64,000 nt of DNA from positions 12,517,066 through 12,581,065 of the forward strand of contig JAPTYO010000059.1 in NCBI GenBank assembly GCA_036873135.1. Direction: 5' to 3'. This DNA comes from Clarkia xantiana subsp. parviflora. Lineage: Eukaryota; Streptophyta; Magnoliopsida; Myrtales; Onagraceae. The notes beneath the pieces are model-generated. The model searched no databases, was not told where the DNA came from, and was given only the letters and a program-made list of their open reading frames with translations. Position numbers and translations under genes: made by a program. Positions 36,812 to 48,215 of this stretch are shown one piece after another; positions within the stretch are counted from its first letter, which is position 1, and each line of letters opens with the position of its first letter.

Positions 36812-37494
36812 AGTAATCAAGGTATGCGACGATTGGAAATTGAAGAAGGAAGAGGAGATCAAGCGAGAAGAAGCTCTACTAGGCAGCGCAGTGGATAGAC
36901 GATCGAGTCAAGCTGCTCTGTCACTCTGTCATCATCGATAATCTCAGAATCTTAGCCGAATTGAACCGCATAACCATGAAGATCAGAATGACGTTTCGAC
37001 TTTTGTCGTTGAGCTTCGTAGCTTTATCTAAACACGGCCGGCCTGTCACGTACCTGGAAATTATCAGAACTCCCGCTTCACATAGGTGGGGGAGACTTGA
37101 GATTTTACTGAAATGGATATTTTCATATGCTGGGTCATGGTGTGAACGCTGAACGGTGTTCTTCCAAGTTCCAACCAATATGGAAACTGGAAAGGTCATA
37201 TAAATTATAATTATAGTTATTAATTATTATTATTATTATTATGTTTAATTATCCAACTGATAGATGTTGGGGCGGTCAACATATTAGTTGATGAAGTTTA
37301 TTTTCTGGACATTTTTCTAGCTTTACTACTCGTCTTTAGTCTGATAGCTCTGACGTGATTCCAGTCTCTGAATCAGCCACAATTGCATACGAGATGAAAA
37401 CATAACTAGCAATTAATTTGACTATCTAAATATTATATATTAATTTATAATGTTTTTATTCGGAGCACTTAACTCATTTTCTTCATATATTAAA
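36812..37494. other. Upstream region of the fusion oxidoreductase gene
   Basis: This probably holds the 5' UTR and promoter of the minus-strand gene. A short ATT/TAT microsatellite lies near 37220-37242. Nothing else was recognised. Confidence 0.4.
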
Positions 37495-38190
37495 GGGTTA
37501 AGAACTATAAGAGGTTTGAAATTTGCAAAATGTTAACGGGAGAGGTTTCAAGTTTCAAATGTTGATTTGAAAGGTCTGAAGTTTCAATTTTGTTGATTTA
37601 ATCTCGTCCATTTTTTGGGTTAAATTTAACTGAATTGTGTAAAATAACATTCTTGCCCTTTTAATATTTTGTTTTATTTAATATCTTATTTAAGTAAATA
37701 TAAAATGACAAAATTACCCCTGAAGTCAAATTACTCCGACCACCACACCCCGGCTCCGTGACCACCAACCCGGCTCCGGCGACCACCACCCAGACTCCGG
37801 CAACCACCACCCCGGCTCCGGGCTCCTATCGTAGCCGTTTTGGTGGTCGGTGGTGGTCGCCGGAGTTCGATGGTGGTCGCCGGAGCCGAGGTGGTAGTTG
37901 CCGGAGTCGGATGACGGTGGCCAGGTTTAGGGTTTAGAAGGGCATTTTTGTCTTTTCTTTCAAGCATGTGAGGGGCACACTTTGATATAAGGGCATTTTT
38001 GGAATTTTATTTTATTTTTGGTCGCATGTCAAGCACGTGACCAATTTCCGTCACAATTAACGGTAAAAACTGACGGAGACCATTGTTATCAATAAAGTTG
38101 AAACTTCAGACCTCTCAGATAACATTTAAAACTTCAGACCTCTTCCATTAACATAGGGCAAACTTCAGACCTCTCCTAGGTTCTTAACCC
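37495..38190. mobile_element. Mutator-like MITE, family B, intact copy
   Basis: A 696-bp element begins GGGTTAAGAACTATAAGAGG and ends CCTCTCCTAGGTTCTTAACCC. The flanks ATATTAAA and ATGTTAAA form an 8-of-9-type imperfect TSD (one mismatch), suggesting an older insertion. The interior has GC-rich GACCACCACCC/GGTGGTCG blocks shared with 18592-19832. Confidence 0.8.
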
Positions 38191-38546
38191 ATGTTAAAAC
38201 AAAATCTAAATACGGGTCAACTTTCCCAACTGTGACAGTGTGACTTAGACTGATATGAGTCTTTTTTATTAAAGATATGAGTCCTTGGGTGTCCTAATTT
38301 TTTGTTTTTTTTTCAAATTTTATAAATAAACAATAAAAATGACTGGTGATAAAACATTTTTTTATTAAAGCAAAATGTGCAAATCATCTCTTTTATTAAA
38401 ACAAAACTGTAGTATTTAACACTTCCCTTCCCTTCCCCCTCCCTTTTCTGTTAATAAATAATTAGCTCACCTCCCAGCAAAAGAAGTAACGCCGTTGTGC
38501 TTAAAAAAAGAATCTAATTCCTTCGGATTTGGAGCAGAATTGGGGA
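38191..38546. other. 3' flank of the SCO2/CYO1-like gene
   Basis: AT-rich DNA with a pyrimidine run (CTTCCCTTCCCTTCCCCC) near 38423-38440. It is probably 3' UTR and terminator region; no gene was seen. Confidence 0.4.
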
Positions 38547-40469
38547 TCATGGCGGCTTTCCATCATCCAATTCTTCCATTGCCGCAATGTCCTTCCTAGC
38601 CGTTATCTTCTGCACATATCCTGCAATATGGGATATTTCTTATGTAAGTGCATAAAGTGATGGAGATAACAGCTCTACACATACCCAATCACATCCATGA
38701 CACACACACAACCAAGTAGATGTTCTGTAAACCGAGTCGATTCAAGAAGCTCGGACTATAAGGGCTGATATTGTGCATAAAAAAAAGAACATGTCAGGTG
38801 GTAAGTTACCACCATACGCCCATAGCCAAATTCACATTATTAGCACACGACAAAATCGAAAAGCTCAAGCGAATGTACATGATCATGCAAAAGTAGCTCA
38901 TAACAACAAGAAAGAGACTCCAGCAGTTGCGGCTCGACAATGGAATGCTACCACAAACCATTACCGAGTCTTAATGGAAGAGTAGAGAATACTCGTAAAT
39001 TACACGAGAAAGGAATATTACCAATTCCCTGGCAAGGTACACACTTGCAGATAACTTCCTTCCCTCTTTTGGTATAGTAGCTTACCAAACCGGAACCTTG
39101 GCAACTTCTACATTTTCCAGTCCATTCATAAACCACTTCTCTGCAATCCTACAAGAAGAGGATCACAAATGGATAAAACTTGTTTGTTTGGTGGAAAAAT
39201 CTTTTTATCCAGACTTTTTTTCAACAGATAGAGAGAGCATTACAGAACTAATCACTACTACTATTAAATTAGGAAACGCTGGAGGAAATAAGACCCAAAA
39301 CCGAGACACATATGACAAGGGTTTGGTATGTCCTGCTTGCAAAGGATGAAATCTGATTCACTAATCAAAACGTGTGCCCTAATCAAAACATATCACCACC
39401 TCCATCTCCAAATGACTTTTGTTCATATACACTGCAGAGAACCCACATGAGAAGGTAGCAACTTGCCACCTAAAGATCAGAGCTTATCCCAAATTATAAA
39501 TTAAGATTCAAAGAACTTCTACGTGGATTACTGTGAGTTAAATCTTCTGAAATAAGTCTCACTATTTGCAGACGTGCTGCATAATGCAGAGCAGCCAAAT
39601 GCATCATCATCCTCGTTCTTCTTTGAAAGTCTGCAATTTTCAGTATGGGAGAATAACTTTCTTACTCCCCAATTCGGCAACAATCTTTTGATTCCTAATA
39701 AAACTGATTACACGAACTATATGGCCTATCTTCATTGTAATGCCACTCAGCTTAACAGCTACCAAAGAGTTTTCCTAAACAAACTAATAATGCAGAATAG
39801 TGCCACTACAGATAGGCAATCCCCTGATCATTGCAGCTAAAGCCAACTGATGCAATCCTCATTTCTCGAAACATACAGGATCATGTTCATTCGTGAATTG
39901 TAAAGTTCCGGGTAACTTTTGTTGTAATTGGCCGGGGAGCAACTATTTTCAACTGGAATATACTACATTTAATTGTCTCCCAATAATCGTTCAAAGGAAT
40001 GAGGGACGCAGTAATCAGCGAGAGAGAGAGAGATAGATTAGAGAGAGACCTGAACTACAGGGTCACATCGTAGCCGTCGATCGATCTCTTCAGGTGTTAC
40101 CGGAGCTGAATCCGGGTGCGTCATCGGTAGAGGTAGAGCATCGGTATCATCGGTCAAGTAGCTCTCTCTGTCCCGTGACCACCTCTCCTTTGCATTCATT
40201 CGCGAGCTTCCGTTACCGCTACGCCTCGGTGCCGGAGGTGCAGCAGCGCCATCATCTAAATCCCCACTCCTGCCCGAGGCAGCATCTGCAGCGGCGGATA
40301 AGACCGGGAACTGGAGCCACCGCGGGAAAGCGGAAAACTCGCCGGTGGCTCGACAGCAGAGGGAGCGGCCGGGAATCGAAATTGGAGACGGGATAGAAAT
40401 GGAGGAGGGAATGAAGACGGAGGGTTTTGGAAGGAGGGAAGTGGCGGGGCTTGGGTTTATGAGGAACAT
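38547..40469 (-). CDS. SCO2/CYO1-like plastid DnaJ-type zinc-finger protein
   Basis: Three exons, 40050-40469, 39022-39148 and 38547-38620, join in frame to 206 residues. The N-terminal ~45 residues are Ser/Pro-rich and poor in acidic residues, like a chloroplast transit peptide. The conserved core starts at [14 protein letters not shown] and includes [20 protein letters not shown]. Then come two CxxCxGxG-type half sites, CRSCQGSG and [10 protein letters not shown], as in DnaJ Cys-rich domains. The C-terminus is [20 protein letters not shown]. Family knowledge: SCO2/CYO1 is a thylakoid protein with disulfide isomerase activity needed for cotyledon plastid biogenesis. Related BSD2-like proteins share the zinc finger, so the paralogue call is moderately sure. 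The start is the first ATG of the transit-like segment. Confidence 0.83.
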
Positions 40470-41085
40470 TCAATCTCAATCAGAATTGACGGTTGATGAG
40501 TTCTGTAAATCGGATTGCGTCAAGGTTCGAGGATTGGAAAAATGGCGATTGAAGACGGCGCCAACCATCAGAATCGCCTGCTGCGCGGGAGAGAATGAGA
40601 GAAACGGGAGAGACGACTCTTCTTCTGTTCGAGGTTCGACTGTACGAGAAGATTGCAGTCGGAGATTGGCCCACGTATTTTTTTTCCATAATATAATAAT
40701 AATATTATTATTATTTTTAATTGCATATAAGTCCTCAATGTTCTTTTACCAACATTTGTAATCATACAAGTTGTTGACTGCGTAACTAATGCAAATTATA
40801 ATCTTGAGTCACAAGAAAAGTGCTAGTGATTCAGCCAAGTCTGCGGAGCAATACTCGGTTCACATCACATCGAATATCGATACAATACAAAGCCGAGCTC
40901 ATATATCTAATACACTAATTCTTTAACAATAAGTTCACACCTAAAATACAACTAACAAGAAACTAAGCTACCTTCTCTTTGTATCTCTACGTAACAAAAA
41001 GAATAACACATCTAATCTAGTGTGTAGAGTATACACTACAATACAAAACACAAACCTTTCTTTAGATGATACCAATCCCAACACA
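40470..41085. other. Region between SCO2/CYO1-like and FCP1-like genes
   Basis: The left part is the 5' region of the SCO2/CYO1-like gene and the right part the 3' flank of the FCP1-like gene. Open frames here on the plus strand overlap the UTRs and look fortuitous. Confidence 0.45.
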
Positions 41086-44000
41086 TCAATTCGCAGTGGG
41101 AGTAGATTCTCCAACAGTAACAGCAAGTGTTTCAGATTCTGTAGTATCGCCTTCTGTCGATTTTCTAGCATAATCATGCCGTGATTCTCTACCATCATCT
41201 CTAGGAAACTTCCGAGCGTCATCATGTCGGGATTCTCTAGCATTGTCATGAAACCGTCTTCTACCATCATCACGATGAGACCATCTTCTACCATCATCTC
41301 GATGAGACCATCTTCTATCATCATAACGATGAGACCATCTTCCAGGTTGAGACCATCTTCCAGCTTGAGACCAATTTCCAGTATCATCACGGTGAGACCA
41401 TTTTCGATCATCATAACGATGAGACAATTTACCGGCATCATTAAGATGAGACCATTTACCAGCATCATCACGATGAGAAGATTTTCCAGCGTCACTACGA
41501 AGTGGTTCTTTAGTGTAATCCTGACGTTGGTATGAACGCAAAACCCTCTGGTAATACTGCCATGATGGATCAGTCTCTGTAATTGCTTTTTGCCCAAATG
41601 GGTTGTTTTTTACATAGTCTTGAACATTGTCTGCCACAACCAAGCCTTCCAGGTACACTCGAAGATCACCTCCAGGTCCGAGCGAATTGTCATGAATCCG
41701 AGTGTACCGGTACGATGAGGGAAATATGGCAGTATTTTCCTATCAATGAAACCTCATTAAAAACAATAAGATTTTTCCAGATATATACAGAATAATATTA
41801 TCAATAAGTATGCCTTTCAAACTGGGTTTTTATAAATGGGATAGGTTGTTTGGCTTACAGGATTCAGGAGCGCTTTGTATGGAGAATCGTCCAATAGCAA
41901 TGTATTTGACTCGGTGTACTGTCCTTTTTTCCATGGCATATTATCATCATTCATTTCCCAGATTTTATTGAGTTCCTTAAAAACCAAGGGCTTCTCATTA
42001 TTGTCAACGGTCGTGAACCTTGTCTGTGTACAATGAGATTGGTCCTGCATAATACAAGTTATCAGACGTTGACATTAATATTGGCAACAATGCAAACATT
42101 TAATATGATCAAAATAGGTAGTACCTATCACAATTAACTTCTCCAGTAGTTAAAAAATTTCAACAAAAGACCAATATGAAGTGCTTTGGACTTGCAGAAA
42201 GACAAATTACCAGTCTATGATAACAGATGTCTTTAGAAACAGAAGATACGTTAGAAGTACGACCACAGTTACATTAGAAAAGTAATCATTATTTTCATCT
42301 TAACCACTAAAAACCAAGAAAATGGATGTTTTGCTTCCAGTTATAGTTTGGTTGTTATCATAAACCCTCATCATATACAATCAAATAAATGACAGGTTAT
42401 GAACATGATATACGTAAATGATAAGAGGATAAATTTTGAGTAAAAAGTTCTATAACAAACAGGACTTACCCAACAGAAGAGCAATTTTGCTTGCAATGGA
42501 CCAATAAGATGCTCGAGCAGTGGATCTATATTTCTCCTGTAAAATGAACAAGAGCTGTTGAACAGTATTCACAACAAAAATTCAAATAGTTGAATTAGGC
42601 TTCTTTTTAACTTGAATGATCATTTTTTTTTTCCTTTTTCCATAACGATGAAGGTGTTATATCATCAACTAGGCGCCAAGGAATTGTTGAATTTTAACAA
42701 CAGAAGTTGAATTAACAAAAATGTTATAGGTAGACATGAAATTCACCAATGCCAAGCAAAGAACAGAGGAAGGATATAGAGCAAGATGGGTTAGTTCAAT
42801 AACATACTTTGTTCTTGAAGACCATACAGCAACTGCAAACCTCTCAAAACAGAACCTTAGGAAGTCATCAACATGTGGTCTTTTGTAAACTGCAAAGAAC
42901 ATGCAAAAGCTACTATTCAGTATTAGAAGAAATTCGAATATAAAGACAAATATTTCACATATCTTAAACAGATTACCATATTTGTGGGATACTTCAAAGT
43001 CATGTTTATATCTTTCATTGCAGTAAGGAATGATATCCGCCAACAGTCCATTCAAATCAAGTATAAGAAGCTTCTTCTTTGAATCTTCAGTGGCAGAAAC
43101 AAGAATTGAATCGCCCAGGAGAGGTTGAGGGGTATCCTCATTACTGGCAATATCCTTTTCAACAGAATCGTCTTTCGGTAAATCTTGCGAGGCGGATGGA
43201 ATTGATTCTTTCTTATTTGTGTCCAACTCCATGATACAGTTCTCCTGAGAAGCAGTACTGGGTAAAGGGAAAGCTCCTCCATTACCAATGCATGTGACCT
43301 CAAACACTTCATCAACATCTTCACCAACATGTGATATATGCTGCTCAGCAATCTGAACCTCAGTTGTATCCTTGTTTTCTTCAGTCTCTAAGGCAGTACT
43401 TTTAGAAACTTCAACTTCTTGAGTTCCATCTTCTTGATTATGCAGTTTTAGACTCTCCTTAAAATCTTCTTCCTTCAACATGGGCTCCATTACTGCAGAG
43501 TAAGCAGGGGCATCAGCAGATGCAGATTCAAGCGAAGCCTGAACTAAGATAGCTTCACCTTCTCCTTCTACTGCCTTATCGCCACGGTTTCCATTTTGCA
43601 GTTCAGAGCAACTAACGGTATCAGAATGAGATGAAATCTCTACATTGATATCCTCCTTACATGAAGGAGAGTTGTCAATATCCAACTGAGCTTCATTTGC
43701 AGGGCATAAAGCCATTTCTCCAGATAAATCCACCCTGCATTGATTTTCATCATTATTTATCGTGGTCTCATTCTTCTCTGTAGAACCTAACATGCCACTG
43801 TTGCCATCAGTGGATTCATTCCTCTCACTCATTTCACCACTTTCCTGCACTCTTTGCCTTTTCTTCAAAGGCAAGCAAGCTGATTCGCCAGATTGGTCAC
43901 AATTCTCATTCAACTCCGGTATTTGTGCATCTGTTTCACTGCATGTCTTAGCCTTTTCAAGAAGCAAATCCGATTCAGAATTATTCGATAGTACTTCAGT

Positions 44001-44123
44001 ATTCACTGAGGAAGTTTCCTCAGAAGGGCTACTTGTCTCTTCTGCATCACTATGCTTCCGCTTCTGCGGACATGCTTCCTCAGGAAATTCCACTCCCATA
44101 TTTTGTCCCATTATGCAACTCAA
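41086..44123 (-). CDS. FCP1/SCP-like HAD protein with D-x-N motif and repetitive tail
   Basis: Five exons, 42977-44123, 42808-42889, 42470-42536, 41859-42044 and 41086-41739, join in frame to 711 residues. Residues 1-345 are acidic and low in hydrophobics (KRKHSDAEETSS, LKKRQR as a possible nuclear signal). The HAD/NLI-interacting domain follows: KKKLLILDLNGLLAD (motif I, about 350-364), YKRPHVDDFLRFCFERF, AVWSSRTK (motif II), LLLDDSPYKALLNP (acidic motif). Motif I reads D356-L-N358 where active FCP1/SCP enzymes have D-x-D, so the general acid is an Asn. About residues 576-690 are tandem SHRDDAGKW/RRWSHRDDG repeats, Arg/Asp/Ser-rich. An alternative start, MGQNMG, lies four codons in. It may be a nuclear pseudophosphatase or scaffold; its substrate is unknown. 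Confidence 0.85.
41160..41500 (-). repeat. ~30-bp coding tandem repeat (SHRDDGRRW units)
   Basis: Within the last exon, units of about ten codons repeat more than ten times with variation, for example KWSHRDDTGN, RWSHRYDDRR and RWSHRDDGRR. The reading frame is maintained throughout, so the repeats are translated. The repetition also makes spurious antisense frames. Confidence 0.9.
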
Positions 44124-44900
44124 CTTCTATACCAACAATGCTATGAATCTAAGACAACCGTAAGCCTTTGCCCAAATAAAGAAGCGTATCAGTTGTTATC
44201 TACCTTTCTTCTGTTTGCAATAACCTGCAAAAAATATCAAATGAACATCATACATATACAAACACAAAAGAAAAGAAAAGGTCTTCCCTATTGTTCACTA
44301 CAACAATTAGGAGACAATACAAAGTAAGTAGATGCAAAAATTGCTAAACCTATACACAACTACTAGCAGTCCTCTCAGTCTAGCAAAGAAGGAACTCCAA
44401 TCGCAGTATCAGAGGCAATAATGAACTGCAAGCTGAAGGGACAAATATTTATTCTCTTACAATTGCTAATAGACAACTTAAGGCCATAAATTCTCGCAAA
44501 ATCAGCAAAAACAACACTTGAGCTTCTAGATCTAGAAATAAGGCAATTGATATGGGCATTAAATCGAGACACAGTACCTCTCGTGCATGCGAAACAGGAA
44601 CCCTCGGAGACAGAGAGAAGGCTTCGAGCGGGAACGGTCGGGGGAGTTGACCGACAAAAGACGGAACAGAACAATGGCGGCTTGCTTCCCCAATTAAGGG
44701 ATGGTTGGATGAGATGACGAGGAAAGGATCTGCAATTCGGATCTGATGAATAACAGAAGTTACCCACTTTGAGGAGTCGCCTTTCTTCGTATTATCTCCG
44801 TGAATTCCGATGATTCTAATAATGGATCGGATTTGCCTTCTGCTCTACTACTGACTGTATTTAACAGTGGGCCTTTTTTTGTATATATTGTCTACCCAAA
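44124..44900. promoter_or_regulatory. 5' UTR and core promoter of the FCP1-like gene (minus)
   Basis: A TATA-like AATATATACA on the minus strand at about 44881-44890 is followed by a TGGGCC-type motif (GGGCC on the plus strand at 44871). The interval to the ATG at 44123 is about 700 bp, so a leader intron is likely. The exact start of transcription cannot be read. Confidence 0.45.
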
Positions 44901-44934
44901 AATAACACTATATATAGGGGAAATTATTCACCAA

Positions 44935-46100
44935 CTCCGAGCTAATACGTGTCACTGACGTGTTGCCTCCAATCAGCATAAGACATGTGACAATAAGTAG
45001 CTGACTCATGTACACAAGTCATATACGTGTTACCTCCAATCAGCATAAGACACGTGACAATAAGTAGCTGACTCATGTATTCGCAATTTCCAAATGAATT
45101 GTTTACCAAAAAATAACCTTATATTATAAACTATTCACTACCTCTGAGCCAATACGAGTTAGTAACGTGTTGTCTCCAATCAGCATAAGACACGTGACAA
45201 TAAGTAGCTGACTCATGTACACATGTCATATACTGATTCGGCTAATTCGCAATTTCCAAATGAATTGTTTACCAAAAAAATAACCTTATATTATAAACTA
45301 TTCACTACCTCTGAGCCAATACGAGTCAGTAACGTGTTGTCTCCAACCAGCATAAGACACGTGACAATAAGTAGCTGACTCATGTATACATGTCATATAC
45401 TGATTCGACTAATTCGTAATTTCCAAATGAATTGTTTACCAAAAAATAACCTTATATTATAAACTATTCACTACCTCTGAGCGAATACGAGACAGTAACG
45501 TGTTGTCTCCAACCAGCATAAGACACGTGACAATAAGTAGCTGACTCATGTACACATGTCATATACTGGTTCGACTAGTTCGCAATTTCCAAATGAATTG
45601 TTTACCCAAAAAAATAACCCTATATGAGAAATTATTCACTACCTCCGAGCCAATACGAGTCAGTAACGTGTTGCCTCCAACCAGCATAAGACACGTGACA
45701 ATAAGTAGTTGACTCATGTACACATGTCATATACTGGTTTGACTAGTTCGCAATTTTCAAATGAATTGTTTACCAAAAAAATAATCGTGTATGAGAAATT
45801 ATTCACTACCTTCGAGTCACTACGTGTCAGTGACGTGTTGCCTCCAACCAGCATAAGACACATGGAGAAAGTAGCTGACTCATGTACACATGTCATATAC
45901 TGGTTCGACTAGTTCGCAATTTCCAAATGAATTATTTACCCAAAAAATAACCCTATATGAGAAATTATTCACTACCTCCGAGCCAATACGTTTCAGTGAC
46001 GTGTTGCCTCCAACCAGCGTAAGACACGTGGAGTAAGTAGTTGACTCATGTACACATGTTATATACTGATTCGACTAGTTCACAATTTCCAAATGAACAA
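44935..46100. repeat. ~167-bp tandem array with G-boxes and TGACTCA motifs
   Basis: The anchor CAGCATAAGA (or close variants) occurs at 44974, 45041, 45181, 45348, 45514, 45682, 45849 and 46015: spacings 67, 140, then 166-168. Each unit has an ACGTG core, a CACGTG or variant, TGACTCA, and a TTCGCAATTTCCAAATGAATTG block. Exact CACGTG occurs six times (45051, 45191, 45358, 45524, 45692, 46025) and TGACTCA in all eight units. The array starts just upstream of the presumed TATA region of the FCP1-like gene. Confidence 0.93.
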
Positions 46101-46260
46101 AATAATCGTTATAAAATTATTATTTTTCATTTAAATGACAAATGTTTTTTTCTATAATTTTCAAAAAGCACTCATAAACTTTAAAATAGAAAAAAAAAAA
46201 CAAAAAAACAAAACAAAACGAGAGAAAGCTGATTTGATGCATGATAACTTTCATTTTTTC

Positions 46261-46497
46261 GGGTCTTTCTATCATGCTCCACAAACGCTGTGCTTTTGAT
46301 ATTTTTTTGTATTTTTCTATTGGTCTAAAGGTGAACCCTAGAGAAAAATTGATATTATTATTAATAGTATGATGCAAATATTAGGTGTAGTTAAAATATT
46401 TCGTACTTTTATATTTTTACATATGTTGTAATTAAATTCACACTAGTTATAAAAAAAATCAAAAATATGGTGGTGCTCCACAGGCATGTAGAAAACT
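46261..46497. mobile_element. ~245-bp MITE (family D), copy
   Basis: This begins GGGTCTTTCTATCATGCTCC and ends GGCATGTAGAAAAC. It shares the internal blocks CTAAAGGTGAACCCTAGAG and TTACATATGTTGTAATTAA with the other copies. It sits close to the end of the 167-bp array. Confidence 0.75.
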
Positions 46498-46578
46498 TTT
46501 TTTTTTCTTATGAAAACTTATTTTTAGTTTTTTGGGCTAACGATTTCGGGCCTCACTTTTAAAAACTAATAATAATAA

Positions 46579-46610
46579 CTAGCTACTAACCCCGCGCACC
46601 GCGCGGGTAA
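46579..46610 (-). mobile_element. Helitron-like 3' terminus
   Basis: The minus strand reads ACCCGCGCGGTGCGCGGGG, a GC-rich hairpin, then TTAGTAG and CTAG. This matches the hairpin-plus-CTRR end of plant Helitrons and resembles the end at 26689. The element would extend to the right, perhaps through the 46600-47640 stretch, which has two copies of TTGGA(C/T)GGACGGTGATGAAAA. Confidence 0.55.
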
Positions 46611-47813
46611 CATTGAAACTAAAATTGATTATTTAAGGAATATATATTAAAACTATAGCAATTATGGAAAAAAAAAAAAATTTGTCATGCTCTTTGTATA
46701 TTTTGGCAAAAAAAAAAACTCTTCGTATATATATATATTGGAAAGTATGTGCTCTTATAATTAGTATACTTTCCTATGATATAGTATAAATTTAATTTAA
46801 TTTAATTCGTATGAATAATTATATTTCAGAGACCGCATATAATTGGAAAATTTATATATATTATATGAATAAAATATGCTATAAAGAATTATTTAAAAAA
46901 ATTATAAGCCAAAAGTATTTTCTTTTATAGTTTTTATACTTTACTATGATATTATATATTTAATTTAATTTAATTCGTATGAATATAAGAGATAAAACTA
47001 ATAGAAGATACAGTAATTTAATCAAAATATCAATATATAACAACAATCGACTCACCACCATTGATAGCTTGTAATGGATCAATGTTAACGACGGCCACCG
47101 AAAATTTACATAGTTACACAAATTACAAATAAATTTTAATAGATCAAAAGCCACGATTACATTATGCTCCATCGCCAGAGGCAGAAACCTACACATAAAG
47201 AGATACTACCTAATTAGTGCTTATTAATTTCAAATTATATATAAATGAGAATTGACAACTAATGCATACATGAAATTGATTAGATTAAATATAAATAAGA
47301 AGATTTATTTGGTAATACACTATTGAAAGAACTCAAATTTATGAATGCAATCTGAATGGGAAAAAGTCAAAACGATACCATAATATCAAACACCAATACA
47401 CGAACAACATAAATTGGACGGACGGTGATGAAAAGGAATAAAAAACATGATAGAAGCAACTAAAATAAGTGCATGACGTGAACAATCGGAAATCAATACA
47501 TAATGAAAAGAGAATACATTGGATGGACGGTGATGAAAACGAATTTGTTGACAAACCGACCACTACATGGCATGCTTCTTTTAACTATCGTGTTAGAGGT
47601 TCAAAAGATTAACAGGGCCGATCGACATGAGAGCTAGAGTGTTTCCCGAAATCAATGATGTTCCTATATATGTGCAAGGCTTAGGGTTATATGTTTTACC
47701 TAATTGTGTTGTATAAATAAGGAATAATTATTTTACTTTCATAGTTATGAATTGTACAAATATGTAGTTTTAGCCAATTAGGGTGAATTTAAACGTGCAA
47801 TGCTTAGAGCATC
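46611..47813. other. Probable Helitron body, no gene
   Basis: This is AT-rich DNA with the repeated TTGGACGGACGGTGATG block at about 47414 and 47519. No helicase or other coding segment is visible, so if it is a Helitron it is non-autonomous. Confidence 0.35.
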
Positions 47814-47816
47814 CAC

Positions 47817-48212
47817 AGTGTGATTACGTAAACGTGGGTCCTACATGTTTATTTAAGCAAAGCAACAAAAACTATCTACAGCGGTTTTACATAACATTTC
47901 TTAAAGATGGGACCCACACGTAAATTTATGCTTTTACATAAAGCATTCCTTAAATTTAAGTAATGCACTATGTATTACGTAACCAATTTTTTATTATAAA
48001 TTAATTCATTTTATAATTAATGCTAATATCTTATTGGTGGTTGTTGGAAAATTTAATAATAAAATATATCTAAGGAATATGTTTAAGTAATACGATTGTA
48101 TAGAAAATATTTTTTACGTGTGTCTTAAATTTACGTACTACTTAAAATGTACATAAATGTCTACGTGGCAACTTTAAAGAATACAATTTATGTAAAACCA
48201 CTGTGGATGCTC
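47817..48212. mobile_element. Tourist-like (PIF/Harbinger) MITE, copy 2
   Basis: A 396-bp element begins GAGCATCCACAGTG and ends CACTGTGGATGCTC, with TTA at 47814-47816 and 48213-48215. It is better preserved at its tips than its relative at 2218-2623, suggesting a younger insertion. Confidence 0.88.
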
Positions 48213-48215
48213 TTA

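Noticed and set aside
41224..41535. Plus-strand frame with repeating Met-Arg-Pro-Ser-Ser units
   Set aside because: It is the antisense shadow of the coding tandem repeat in the FCP1-like gene; the repeat keeps several frames open.
44375..44767. Minus-strand frame of 130 codons upstream of the FCP1-like start
   Set aside because: No recognisable domain; it lies in the presumed leader or leader intron of that gene and contains splice-like signals, so it is more likely untranslated.
44935..46100. Could the regularly spaced array be a CRISPR?
   Set aside because: The period is about 167 bp with no short repeat/unique spacer pattern, no cas genes, and a plant nuclear context; it is a tandem satellite-like repeat.
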